Shown one piece after another: positions 9,290-17,854 of a stretch of DNA of 64,000 nt (within the stretch, counting starts at the first letter, position 1; each line of letters begins with the position of its first letter). Under the pieces are notes generated by a model. It saw only the letters and a list, made by a program, of their open reading frames with translations, had not been told where the DNA came from and ran no database searches. Origin of the DNA: Halopseudomonas yangmingensis (GTDB lineage: Bacteria; Pseudomonadota; Gammaproteobacteria; Pseudomonadales; Pseudomonadaceae); contig NZ_FOUI01000006.1 in assembly GCF_900114825.1 (NCBI RefSeq), positions 104,740-168,739 on the forward strand, in the 5' to 3' direction. Made by a program: the position numbers and the translations under genes.

Positions 9290-9724
9290 TCACAATCCCG
9301 GCCCGCAGCTGCGGATGCTGGCGCGTTGTAGCTGCTTGCCGGTCGCATCCTCCAGCCAAAGCTGCGGATCGCGGCCCAGACGGCGGGCGCGGATGTGGTA
9401 GTGGTTGCCGGCCTGCAGGCTGACTGGTGGCAGTTGCATGATACAGGTGCGCCAGTGGGATTCACCGAAGCCGCCGGAACGGCGCCAGCCGGGGATTTCA
9501 TAGTGCATGCGCACTTCCAGCCGGTGCTCGCCGGCCTGTAATGGCGGGAAACGCAACTGGCGCTGCGCCTGACCGTTGATGCGCCAGGCGCGCAGCTCGA
9601 TACCGGTACTGTTATGCAGTTGCAGGGTGACGTCGCTGCCCGGGCTGCTGGCCAGCGTTATGCTGCAGACCAGCAGCCCGAGCAGCAGTACGGTGATGCG
9701 GTATGTCAGGCAGAGGCGGTGCAT
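9290..9724 (-). CDS. Secreted protein of unknown function
   Basis: The protein has 144 residues. The first 25 or so form a signal peptide (RITVLLLGLLVCSITLA, cut near ASS). The mature part is mainly beta and reads like a small extracytoplasmic sandwich domain (VTLQLHNSTGIELRAWRING; LQAGEHRLEVRMHYEIPG). Two cysteines (WRTC and RSCGPGL) could form a disulfide. I chose the ATG at 9724, which has GGAG at good spacing and puts the signal peptide at the N-terminus; the open frame runs 41 codons further upstream. It lies 70 bases downstream of the solute-binding gene on the same strand and is probably cotranscribed. I do not recognise the family. Confidence 0.65.
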   Translation of the reverse strand: MHRLCLTYRITVLLLGLLVCSITLASSPGSDVTLQLHNSTGIELRAWRINGQAQRQLRFPPLQAGEHRLEVRMHYEIPGWRRSGGFGESHWRTCIMQLPPVSLQAGNHYHIRARRLGRDPQLWLEDATGKQLQRASIRSCGPGL

Positions 9725-9794
9725 GGCAGGCTCCGGAACCAAGGGCTGGGGCCAAGATGCCTGAAGGGGCATTGTTTGCGCAATGCCTCTGGAT

Positions 9795-11027
9795 TTATTC
9801 CGGCTGGCTGGCCAGTTGCATGGCCTGCTCGATGCCCAGTCCGACAATCAGTACACCAATTACTTCTGCGGTGTCGGGGTCGCGCAGGCGGTTGCTGATG
9901 TGCACCTGAAAGTGCCGGGTGGACTCGTCATAGTCCAGTTGGCCAACTACCGGCTCGCCGTTCTCGGAAAAAAAGCTCATGGAAAACTTTTCCTCGTCAC
10001 CCTGCCAGTAGTCGGTGGTGATTTCGCTGACGGCGGCATTCAGGCCGAAGCGGTCGGTCAGTATGATCTCGGTGACCAGTCCGTCACTGGCTTGCTGCTG
10101 TTCGACCAGCCAGTGCGAGGCGGGGTTGCTCAGCACCGAGGTGATCAGTGGGCGGCGCGGCTGGCTGCTTTCGAGTACCCATTGCTGGTCCAGCTCCAGT
10201 ATGCGTTGCAACCCCATGCCGCGGTGCTGGCGGTTCTGCTCGCGTACGCGCTCGATCAGCAGCGGATGGCTGGCCCAGCCGGCAAAGCGGTTTTGGTAGA
10301 GCGTGCCAATCAGCAGGCGTTCAGCATCGTTGAGCTTTGGCTGTTCACGCAGGCAGCCGAAAATATGGTGATCGAAATTGTCGAGAAACCCCTGTCGGCG
10401 CTCCAGAAAGTGCTTGCCGAAATACACGCCTAGCGTGCTGTATTTGAGAAAGTGCTGGTGATCCGGGCGCAGATTGCCGGGTAGCTGCGTCATTTTCATA
10501 CGCAAGGTGCGCTGGTCGGCAATAAAGGCGTCAATGCGCTCCAGTTGCAGCAGTTTCAGCAGTTGTTCGTGATTGCCCACCTGCGATACCACGTTATAGC
10601 CATTCTGCTCCAGCCAGACCTGCTGGTTGCTGCCGCGCAGTGCGCCGATGCGCAACCTCTGGCGGTTTTCCTGTAGCCCCGGAGCGGCAGGCTGGTTGCT
10701 GTACCAGTACCATTTTTCCAGCGCCAGGGGGGCGGAAAGGCGGGCGAAGCTGTCTATCTGGCTGATGCGGGTGGCAGAGAAAAAGCCGTCGGCGCGTTGC
10801 TGTTGTACATCGTGAATGGCCCGTTGCAGCGGTAACACGCGGATTTCGTAGGGTTGCTGCATGGCGCGAAAGATGCAGTCCAGCGCATTGACCGAGCTGC
10901 CGCCGAGCTGTTCGCCTTCGCGTACCTGATAGGGCGGCAGTATGTCGGTGTTCAGGCGCAGCACGTCGCTGGCGGTGGCAGCCGTTGCGAGAAGGCAGAG
11001 CAGGGCGGCTATCAGTCTGGTCAGCAT
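9795..11027 (-). CDS. Periplasmic solute-binding protein fused to a Cache-like domain
   Basis: The protein has 410 residues with a signal peptide (LTRLIAALLCLLATAATA). Residues 20-270 resemble a family 3 (polar amino acid) solute-binding protein: LRLNTDILPPYQVREGEQLGG is the usual first strand and ligand-loop region, followed by DGFFSATR and a second lobe with RIGALRGSNQQVWLEQNGYN. Residues 285-410 look like a single Cache/PDC sensor domain (AAVSEITTDYWQGDEEKF, then LRDPDTAEVIGVLIVGL). No transmembrane helix or output domain is present, so this is a free periplasmic double sensor. Its partner is not in the window. The small secreted gene downstream may be functionally linked. Confidence 0.75.
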   Translation of the reverse strand: MLTRLIAALLCLLATAATASDVLRLNTDILPPYQVREGEQLGGSSVNALDCIFRAMQQPYEIRVLPLQRAIHDVQQQRADGFFSATRISQIDSFARLSAPLALEKWYWYSNQPAAPGLQENRQRLRIGALRGSNQQVWLEQNGYNVVSQVGNHEQLLKLLQLERIDAFIADQRTLRMKMTQLPGNLRPDHQHFLKYSTLGVYFGKHFLERRQGFLDNFDHHIFGCLREQPKLNDAERLLIGTLYQNRFAGWASHPLLIERVREQNRQHRGMGLQRILELDQQWVLESSQPRRPLITSVLSNPASHWLVEQQQASDGLVTEIILTDRFGLNAAVSEITTDYWQGDEEKFSMSFFSENGEPVVGQLDYDESTRHFQVHISNRLRDPDTAEVIGVLIVGLGIEQAMQLASQPE

Positions 11028-11234
11028 GGTGATCCTCCGTGAGCATTGGCTGTTGTGTCATGACTATAGTTGCTGTGTGGATGATGTGCCCTGGCGTCAG
11101 AGCATAAGGCGAGCCGGGGTTGTCCGATCAGCCTGGCCGATAGCACTGGCGCCCGGGCGACGCTGCCGGCATGCTGGCGGGCGAATTGGCAGCGGCGTGC
11201 GCTGCCCGGTATTGATGATCAAGGGAGCAAATCC

Positions 11235-12089
11235 ATGCGTGAACTGAACGGCAAGGTGGCGGCAATTACCGGTGGTGGCAGCGGTCTGGGGCGTGAGCTG
11301 GCGCTGTGCTGCGCGGCCCGCGGAATGAAGCTGGTGCTTGGTGATGTCGACGAGAAGGGCATGCAGGAAACCCTGCGGCTGGTCGAGCAGGCCCATCCGG
11401 GCACCGAGTCCGCCAGCATGCGCCTGGACGTTTCCAGCCTGGAACAGGTGCAGGCCTTTGCCGATCTGTGCAAGAGCCGCTTCGGCAGTGCGCATGTGGT
11501 GTTCAACAATGCCGGCGTCAGCGTCGGAGGCCCGGCCTGGGAAAACACCGTGGCTGACTGGGAATGGGTAATGGGCGTTAACCTGTATGGGGTGGCCTGG
11601 GGCGTCAAGGTGTTCACCCCGATGCTGATCGCCCAGGGTGAAGGGCATATCGTCAATACCGCCTCGGCGGCCGGCTGGCTGAATGGCCCGAGCATGGCCA
11701 TTTACAACGTGACCAAGCATTCGGTGGTGGCGCTGTCGGAAACCCTGGCGCTGGATCTGCGTGATGCCGGGGCAAATGTCGGCGTGACCTGCCTGTGCCC
11801 GGCGTTCTTCCCCACGGCGATCCACGAGTCGGCGCGTAACCGTCCGGCGGACAAGGCCGAGACCGTGCAGTTGAGTGGTGAGAAGGCGGCGATGCGCTCG
11901 GAAATGATCAAGCAGGCGGTGGAGAAGGGCAAGATTTCCGCCGCCGAGATTGCCGAGATGACCATGAAGGCGGTGGAAGAAGATCGATTCTATGTGTTCC
12001 CGCATAACAAGATCCCGCACCTGATCAGGATGCGCGCCGACGCGGCTGCGCGTCAGGGCGAGGTGTTCGATTCGATGAACCCGCAGTAA
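11235..12089 (+). CDS. Short-chain dehydrogenase/reductase
   Basis: This 284-residue NAD(P)-dependent oxidoreductase has a Rossmann fold. It carries the cofactor motif TGGGSGLG (residues 13-20), an acidic residue after strand 2 (GDVDE, suggesting NAD preference), NNAG at about residue 92, and the catalytic Y157-NVT-K161 with upstream Ser (NTASAAGWL). The C-terminal extension (AADAAARQGEVFDSMNPQ) is typical of SDRs annotated as acyl- or sterol-type dehydrogenases. The substrate cannot be assigned. It follows a GGAG-type ribosome site (AAGGGAGCAAATCC) and appears to be transcribed alone. Confidence 0.9.
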   Translation: MRELNGKVAAITGGGSGLGRELALCCAARGMKLVLGDVDEKGMQETLRLVEQAHPGTESASMRLDVSSLEQVQAFADLCKSRFGSAHVVFNNAGVSVGGPAWENTVADWEWVMGVNLYGVAWGVKVFTPMLIAQGEGHIVNTASAAGWLNGPSMAIYNVTKHSVVALSETLALDLRDAGANVGVTCLCPAFFPTAIHESARNRPADKAETVQLSGEKAAMRSEMIKQAVEKGKISAAEIAEMTMKAVEEDRFYVFPHNKIPHLIRMRADAAARQGEVFDSMNPQ

Positions 12090-12211
12090 CGCCTGGCGCC
12101 GGGGTTGCGTTGGCGCCCCGGCAGCTGTTTGATCCCGGCTGGCCGTGTTGCTCTGCGGTTCAGCGGGGGTTTGGGTTACACTGCCTCCCTTTGCCCCAGG
12201 CGGTTCCCCCC

Positions 12212-12751
12212 ATGGCTCTGCAAGCAACGCCCTACAAGGTCAATCTGAATCTCACCGACACCGATCGCGGTGTCTACGAAAACCTGCGCCTTACGGTGGC
12301 CCGGCATCCCTCTGAAAACGCCCAGCGGCTTTGTACCCGGCTGCTGGCCTATGCCCTGTGGTATGGCGAGGATCTGGCCTTCGGTCGCGGGTTGTCGGAT
12401 GTCGACGAGCCCGCGCTGTGGCAGAAGAGTCTGGATGGGCGCGTGCTGCACTGGATCGAGGTCGGCCTGCCGGATGCCGAGCGGCTGACCTGGTGTTCGC
12501 GGCGCGCCGAGCGGGTGTCGCTGCTGGCCTATGGCAATAGCCGGGTGTGGGCCGGACGGGTGCTGCCGGCGGTATCCGGGCTGGCCAACCTGTCGGTTGC
12601 CGCGCTGCCATCCGAGGCGCTGGATGCGCTGGCACAGGATCTGCCGCGCACTATCGACTGGTCGGTGATGATCACTGACGGCGTGCTCTATGTCAGCGAC
12701 CAGCGCGGACAGTGCGAGTTGCAGCCGGAGTGGCTGCAGGGCGGGCGCTGA
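12212..12751 (+). CDS. yaeQ: YaeQ family protein
   Basis: The protein has 179 residues. The hallmark segments are all present: ALQATPYKVNLNLTDTDRGVYE, RHPSENAQRLCTRLLAYAL, LWQKSLDGRVLHWIEVGLPD and the C-terminal MITDGVLYVSD. YaeQ has a PD-(D/E)XK nuclease-like fold, and a link to RfaH-dependent transcription has been suggested in enterobacteria; its function is unsettled. I start at the ATG at 12212 because the family begins MALxATxYKxxLxL; the open frame extends 34 codons upstream without similarity. recJ begins 5 bases after the stop, an order also seen in Pseudomonas. Confidence 0.9.
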   Translation: MALQATPYKVNLNLTDTDRGVYENLRLTVARHPSENAQRLCTRLLAYALWYGEDLAFGRGLSDVDEPALWQKSLDGRVLHWIEVGLPDAERLTWCSRRAERVSLLAYGNSRVWAGRVLPAVSGLANLSVAALPSEALDALAQDLPRTIDWSVMITDGVLYVSDQRGQCELQPEWLQGGR

Positions 12752-12755
12752 GTCC

Positions 12756-14486
12756 ATGTTACGGATTGTCAGTCGCCCGTTGCCCGGGCAGTTACCCGAC
12801 CTGGGACCGATACCGCCACTGCTCACGCGCCTGTATGCGGCGCGCGGGGTGGCCTCGGTGCAGGAGCTGGACCGCAGCCTGAAGTCGCTGCTGCCGGTCG
12901 AGCTGTTCAAGGGCATGCCCGAGGCCACCGCGCTGCTGGTCGAGGCGCTGGAGCAGCAGCAGTCGATTCTGGTGGTCGGCGATTTCGATGCCGATGGTGC
13001 CACCGCCAGCAGTGTCGCGCTGCTCGGGCTGCGGGCGCTGGGCGCGGCGCAGGTCGACTATCTGGTCCCCAACCGCTTTGAATACGGCTACGGTCTGACC
13101 CCGGAGATTGTCGAGGTGGCGCTACAGCGCCACCCGGATCTGCTGATTACCGTGGACAACGGCATTTCCAGTGTCGATGGCGTGGCAGCGGCGCGGGCCG
13201 CCGGGTTGCGCGTGCTGGTTACCGATCACCATCTGCCCGGTGAGCAGTTGCCGGCGGCGGATGCCATCGTCAATCCCAATCAGCCTGGTTGCGGTTTTCC
13301 GAGCAAGGGCATTGCCGGGGTCGGGGTGATCTTCTATGTGCTGCTGGCGCTGCGTGCGGCGCTGCGCGAGCGGGGCTGGTTTGCCGGGCGCAGTGAGCCG
13401 AATCTGGGTGAGCTGCTGGATCTGGTGGCGCTGGGTACGGTGGCCGATGTGGTGCCGCTGGATGCCAATAACCGGATTCTGGTGCATCAGGGGCTGGCGC
13501 GCATTCGTGCCGGGCGCTGCCGGCCGGGTATCCGTGCGCTGCTGGAGGTGGCCGGGCGCGAGCCGCAGCGGCTGGTGGCGTCTGATCTGGGCTTTATTGT
13601 CGGCCCACGGCTGAATGCCGCCGGACGGCTGGATGACATGAGTCTGGGTATCGAGTGTCTGCTCAGCAATGATCCCGAGCAGGCGCTGGAGCTGGCCCGC
13701 GAACTGGACAGCATGAACCGCGAGCGTCAGCAGATCGAGCGCGAGATGCAGCAGCAGGCGCTGCAGACGCTGGCTGGCATGGCGCTGGAGCAGGAGCGCA
13801 TGCCCTTTGGTCTGTGCCTGTTCGACGCCGACTGGCACCAGGGGGTGATCGGCATCCTCGCTTCCCGCCTGAAGGAGCGCTATCACCGTCCGGTGATTGC
13901 TTTTGCCGATGCCGGCAACGGCCAGATCAAGGGTTCGGCGCGCTCGATTCCGGGGCTGCATATCCGCGATGCGCTGGATGCGGTGGCGGCACACAATCCC
14001 GGGCTGATCAGCAAGTTTGGCGGGCATGCCATGGCCGCCGGGCTGTCGTTGCAGTGCGAGCAGTATCCGCGCTTTGCCGAGGCCTTTGATCAGGAGGTGC
14101 GCCGCCAGTTGAGTGCTGATGACCTCAGCGGGCGGCTGCTCACCGATGGCGAGCTGGCCGAGCATGAGTTCCGTCTGGAGCTGGCCAACAGCCTGCGCGA
14201 GGCCGGTCCCTGGGGCCAGCATTTCCCCGAACCGGTGTTCCATGGTGACTTTGAGTTGATCCAGCAGCGCATCGTTGGCGAGCGCCATCTGAAACTGGTG
14301 CTGCAGCCGCCCGGCAGTGGCCGCCTGCTGGATGCGATCGCCTTCAATATCGATCCGAAACAGTGGCCCAATCACCGTGCTGCGCGGGTACGACTGGCCT
14401 ATGTGCTGGACGTCAACGAGTTTCGCGGGCGACAGAACCTGCAATTGCTGGTGCGTCACCTGGAGCCGCTGGCCGAGGCGCCGTGA
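12756..14486 (+). CDS. recJ: Single-stranded-DNA-specific exonuclease RecJ
   Basis: RecJ is a 5'-3' ssDNA exonuclease in RecF-pathway recombination and in base-excision and mismatch repair. The 576-residue protein is full length for the family. Metal-binding motifs include DFDADG (residues 76-81), DNGISS and the DHH triad at 157-159 (VTDHHLPG). The DHHA1 domain has SKFGGHAMAAGL, and a C-terminal OB-fold follows. The ATG at 12756 is 5 bases after the yaeQ stop; the frame extends 22 codons upstream inside yaeQ but the family N-terminus starts here. The pair is likely one operon. Confidence 0.95.
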   Translation: MLRIVSRPLPGQLPDLGPIPPLLTRLYAARGVASVQELDRSLKSLLPVELFKGMPEATALLVEALEQQQSILVVGDFDADGATASSVALLGLRALGAAQVDYLVPNRFEYGYGLTPEIVEVALQRHPDLLITVDNGISSVDGVAAARAAGLRVLVTDHHLPGEQLPAADAIVNPNQPGCGFPSKGIAGVGVIFYVLLALRAALRERGWFAGRSEPNLGELLDLVALGTVADVVPLDANNRILVHQGLARIRAGRCRPGIRALLEVAGREPQRLVASDLGFIVGPRLNAAGRLDDMSLGIECLLSNDPEQALELARELDSMNRERQQIEREMQQQALQTLAGMALEQERMPFGLCLFDADWHQGVIGILASRLKERYHRPVIAFADAGNGQIKGSARSIPGLHIRDALDAVAAHNPGLISKFGGHAMAAGLSLQCEQYPRFAEAFDQEVRRQLSADDLSGRLLTDGELAEHEFRLELANSLREAGPWGQHFPEPVFHGDFELIQQRIVGERHLKLVLQPPGSGRLLDAIAFNIDPKQWPNHRAARVRLAYVLDVNEFRGRQNLQLLVRHLEPLAEAP

Positions 14487-14566
14487 GGCACCGCTCACGG
14501 TGACGAGCGGCGCCGGCTGCCATACAATGGGCGGCAATTTCCCTCCCCTGTCTCGATGGAATCAGC

Positions 14567-15685
14567 ATGCGTGAAAAGGTGACCAATGCCCGCCGTTGGG
14601 TGGTGAAGATCGGCAGTGCCCTGTTGACCAGCGATGGTCGGGGGCTGGACCGCGAGTCGATGGCGGTGTGGGTCGAGCAACTGGTGGCGCTGCGCAAGAG
14701 CGGCGCCGATCTGGTGCTGGTGTCCTCCGGGGCGGTGGCGGCGGGCATGAGCCGGCTAGGCTGGAGCGAACGGCCAAAGACCATTCACCAGTTGCAGGCA
14801 GCGGCGGCGATTGGCCAGATGGGGCTGGTGCAGGCCTGGGAGTCGAGTTTTCAGGCGCACGGGCTGTCCACCGCCCAGGTGTTGCTGACCCATGATGACC
14901 TGTCCGACCGCAAGCGCTACCTGAATGCCCGCAGCACCCTGCGTGCACTGCTGGATCTGGGCGTGATTCCGGTGATCAACGAGAACGATACGGTGGTCAC
15001 CGACGAGATCCGCTTCGGTGACAATGACACCCTCGGGGCGCTGGTGGCCAATCTGGTCGAGGCCGATCTGCTGGTGATCCTGACAGACCGTGATGGCCTG
15101 TTCACTGCCGATCCGCGCAGCAATCCGCAGGCCGAGCTGATCAGTCAGGCGATGGCCGATGATCCCAAGCTGGACGCCATGGCCGGCGGCAGTGCCGGCG
15201 CGCTGGGGCGTGGCGGCATGCTGACCAAGCTGCGTGCGGCGCGCCTGGCGGCCCGCTCCGGTGCCGGTACGGTGATCGTTGGCGGACGCATCGAACGGGT
15301 GATCGAACGCCTGCAGGGCGGCGAGGCGCTGGGCACCCTGTTGCTGCCGGAAAAGGGCATGCTGGCGGCACGCAAGCAATGGCTGGCCGGCCACCTGCAG
15401 ACCCGTGGTCGGCTGCTGCTCGATCAGGGCGCGGTGAATGCCCTGACTGCCGGTCGTCGCAGCCTGCTGCCGGTTGGTGTGAAGGGCGTCGAGGGCAATT
15501 TCCGCCGTGGCGAGATGGTGGTCTGCGTGGCCCCGGACGGCACTGAAGTGGCCCGAGGCCTGGTTAACTACAGCGCCCAGGATGCGGTTCGCATCATCGG
15601 CCAGCCGACCGAGTCGATTGCGCGTATTCTTGGCTTTATCGACGATCCCGAGCTGATTCACCGCGACAATATGGTGCTGGTGTAG
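14567..15685 (+). CDS. proB: Glutamate 5-kinase
   Basis: ProB makes gamma-glutamyl phosphate, the first and feedback-inhibited step of proline synthesis. Its 372 residues comprise an amino-acid-kinase domain ([66 protein letters not shown]) and a C-terminal PUA domain ([25 protein letters not shown]). The ATG is preceded by a weak purine stretch. In Pseudomonas proB follows rpmA-obgE; here recJ is upstream instead, while rpsT and murJ remain downstream. Confidence 0.96.
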   Translation: MREKVTNARRWVVKIGSALLTSDGRGLDRESMAVWVEQLVALRKSGADLVLVSSGAVAAGMSRLGWSERPKTIHQLQAAAAIGQMGLVQAWESSFQAHGLSTAQVLLTHDDLSDRKRYLNARSTLRALLDLGVIPVINENDTVVTDEIRFGDNDTLGALVANLVEADLLVILTDRDGLFTADPRSNPQAELISQAMADDPKLDAMAGGSAGALGRGGMLTKLRAARLAARSGAGTVIVGGRIERVIERLQGGEALGTLLLPEKGMLAARKQWLAGHLQTRGRLLLDQGAVNALTAGRRSLLPVGVKGVEGNFRRGEMVVCVAPDGTEVARGLVNYSAQDAVRIIGQPTESIARILGFIDDPELIHRDNMVLV

Positions 15686-15708
15686 CGGGTTGCCCGGCGA
15701 CAACCGAG

Positions 15709-15735
15709 CCGCCCCGTGCTGAACGGCCGGGGCGG
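15709..15735 (+). terminator. GC-rich hairpin after proB
   Basis: CCGCCCCG (15709-15716) pairs with CGGGGCGG (15728-15735). The following sequence, TATTGTTG, has few consecutive Ts, so termination here is uncertain. It is followed 28 bases on by a stronger hairpin. Confidence 0.4.
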
Positions 15736-15763
15736 TATTGTTGCAGGCAACATTGCAGACAAC

Positions 15764-15791
15764 AAAAAACCGGCTGTAAGGCCGGTTTTTT
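15764..15791. terminator. Bidirectional terminator between proB and rpsT
   Basis: AAAAAACCGGC, a 6-base loop and GCCGGTTTTTT form a symmetric stem with an A-run and a T-run, so it can stop transcripts from both strands. It lies between the convergent ends of proB and rpsT. Confidence 0.88.
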
Positions 15792-15814
15792 GTGTGTCAA
15801 CGCTGCGGCAAGGT

Positions 15815-16087
15815 TCAGGCGGCGGTGGCCATGTCCTTGATGTGCGCGTTCAGGCGGCTCTTGTGGCGAGCGGCCTTGTTCTTGCTGATGATGCCCTTGT
15901 CAGCCATGCGGTCGATGACCGGAACGGCTGCGGTGTAGGCAGTCTTGGCCTTGTCGAGGTCCTTGGCATCAATCGCCTTGACGACGTTCTTGATGTAGGT
16001 ACGGACCATGGAGCGCAGGCTGGCATTGTGGCTGCGGCGCTTCTCGGCCTGCTTGGCGCGTTTCTTGGCTTGAGGTGAGTTGGCCAC
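15815..16087 (-). CDS. rpsT: 30S ribosomal protein S20
   Basis: This 90-residue basic protein binds 16S rRNA near the bottom of the 30S body. The N-terminus [17 protein letters not shown] and the tail [17 protein letters not shown] are diagnostic. The start is GTG at 16085-16087, with GAGGAG a short distance upstream, and gives the standard ANS N-terminus; the open frame runs further upstream but is not conserved. rpsT with an unusual start codon is known in E. coli (UUG), so the weak start may be part of its autogenous control. It is divergent from murJ, as in Pseudomonas. Confidence 0.97.
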   Translation of the reverse strand: MANSPQAKKRAKQAEKRRSHNASLRSMVRTYIKNVVKAIDAKDLDKAKTAYTAAVPVIDRMADKGIISKNKAARHKSRLNAHIKDMATAA

Positions 16088-16281
16088 CGTCGTGCTCCTC
16101 AGAAAAAACAGATGAATTAGGTGCAAATAAGGTCGCGTACTATGCCGAGCGCTTGTCTGATTGTCAATAGCTGCATTGCGTCGGGTGACGGTGTTTTTGG
16201 CATCAGGCTGGTGGATGCGCAGACATGCCTTCGCGCAGGGTGCCGGTGGTATGATCGCGCTTTTCGCCGCGAAGCGCTGCC

Positions 16282-17850
16282 ATGACCGATACCCCTACCC
16301 CCGCCACCCCTGAACCCAAGGCCCCCGGCCTGTTGCGCTCGGGCATGGTGGTCAGTGTGATGACCCTGCTGTCGCGGGTGCTGGGCCTGGTGCGTGATGT
16401 GGTGGTGGCCAGCTATTTCGGCTCGAAGTCCGAGGCGGATGCGTTTTTTATCGCCTTCAAGATCCCCAACTTCCTGCGCCGGCTGTTTGCCGAGGGTGCC
16501 TTTGCCCAGGCCTTTGTGCCGGTGCTGTCGGAGTACCGCGCGCGGCGCAGTCTGGCCGAGGTCAAGTTGCTGGTGGACAAGGTAGCCGGCACCCTGGGGC
16601 TGACGCTAGTGGCGATTACCGCGCTGGGGGTGGCTGGTGCGCCCTTGCTGATTACCCTGTTTGCTCCCGGCTTTCATGGTGATGACTACAAGCTGGGGTT
16701 GGCCGCTGACATGCTGCGGATTACCTTCCCTTACCTGTTGCTGATTTCCCTGACGGCCTTCTGCGGCTCAATCCTCAACAGTTACAACCGTTTTGCCGTG
16801 CCGGCCTTTACCCCGGTGCTGCTGAACCTCAGCATGATTGGCGCGACCCTGTGCCTGACGCCGTATTTTGATCAGCCGATCATGGCGCTGGCCTGGGGGG
16901 TATTTATTGCCGGGGTGGTGCAGTTGCTGTTCCAGTTGCCGTTTCTGGCGCAGATCCGTCTGTTGCCGGTGCCGCGCCCGGACCGCAAGCATGAGGGCGT
17001 CAAACGCATCATGACGCTGATGGTGCCAGCACTGTTCGGGGTGTCGGTCAGCCAGATCAATCTGCTGCTGGATACGGTGCTGGCGTCCTTTCTGCAAACC
17101 GGCAGCATTTCCTGGCTGTACTACGCTGACCGCCTGTCGGAGTTGCCCCTGGGGGCCTTCGGTATTGCCATTGGTACGGTGATTCTGCCGGCGTTGTCGC
17201 GCCAGCATGCCGGTGACAACCCGCAGGCGTTTTCCGCCACTCTGGACTGGGCGGTGCGCATGGTGCTGCTGATTGGTGTGCCGGCGGCGCTGGCGCTGTT
17301 GCTGCTGGCCGAGCCGCTGATTGCCACGCTGTTCCACTACGGGGCAATGACCGACCGCGATGTGCTGCAGGCGGCGGCGGCGCTGCGTGCCTACGCGCTG
17401 GGGGTGATGACCTTTATGCTGATCAAGGTGCTGGCCCCCGGCTATTTTGCCCGCCAGGACACCAAGACCCCGGTGAAGATCGCGGTGGTCTGCATGGTCG
17501 TCAATATGGGGCTGAACCTGATCCTGATCTGGCCGCTGGCGCACGTCGGCCTGGCGCTGGCTACCTCGTTGGCGGCGCTGTTGAATGCCGGGCTTCTGTG
17601 GTGGGGGCTGCGCAAGATCGGGGTATACCAGACACAGCCGGGCTGGGGGCTGTTCTGGCTGCGCCTGTTAGTGGCTTGCGCGGCGCTCTGTGCGGTGCTG
17701 CTGTGGCTGGCGTCGGATGTTGACAGCTGGCTGGCCTGGGGCTGGCAGCAGCGGGTCTGGCAGATGAGCCTGCTGGTTGGCGCTGGTATCCTTGCCTATC
17801 TGGCCAGTTTACTGGCTTGTGGTCTGCGCCTCAGGGATATCCGCCGCTGA
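16282..17850 (+). CDS. murJ: Lipid II flippase MurJ
   Basis: MurJ is an inner-membrane MOP-superfamily flippase that moves lipid II to the periplasm for peptidoglycan synthesis. The 522 residues hold about 14 membrane helices. Recognisable blocks are the N-terminal [19 protein letters not shown] with [25 protein letters not shown] (including the essential Arg residues), [10 protein letters not shown] and [15 protein letters not shown] [13 protein letters not shown]. The ATG follows the sequence GAAGCGCTGCC. ribF and ileS, which follow murJ in many Pseudomonas, are absent; the gene instead converges on mltF with 4 bases between the stops. Confidence 0.96.
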   Translation: MTDTPTPATPEPKAPGLLRSGMVVSVMTLLSRVLGLVRDVVVASYFGSKSEADAFFIAFKIPNFLRRLFAEGAFAQAFVPVLSEYRARRSLAEVKLLVDKVAGTLGLTLVAITALGVAGAPLLITLFAPGFHGDDYKLGLAADMLRITFPYLLLISLTAFCGSILNSYNRFAVPAFTPVLLNLSMIGATLCLTPYFDQPIMALAWGVFIAGVVQLLFQLPFLAQIRLLPVPRPDRKHEGVKRIMTLMVPALFGVSVSQINLLLDTVLASFLQTGSISWLYYADRLSELPLGAFGIAIGTVILPALSRQHAGDNPQAFSATLDWAVRMVLLIGVPAALALLLLAEPLIATLFHYGAMTDRDVLQAAAALRAYALGVMTFMLIKVLAPGYFARQDTKTPVKIAVVCMVVNMGLNLILIWPLAHVGLALATSLAALLNAGLLWWGLRKIGVYQTQPGWGLFWLRLLVACAALCAVLLWLASDVDSWLAWGWQQRVWQMSLLVGAGILAYLASLLACGLRLRDIRR

Positions 17851-17854
17851 GGCT

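Noticed and set aside
9235..9423. 62-codon plus-strand frame after fliS as a possible fliT
   Set aside because: It spans the terminator and the converging gene, and its Cys/Arg-rich product has no resemblance to FliT.
13122..14537. 471-codon minus-strand frame opposite recJ
   Set aside because: recJ motifs on the plus strand are complete. The antisense product is low-complexity Q/H/R-rich with no start context.
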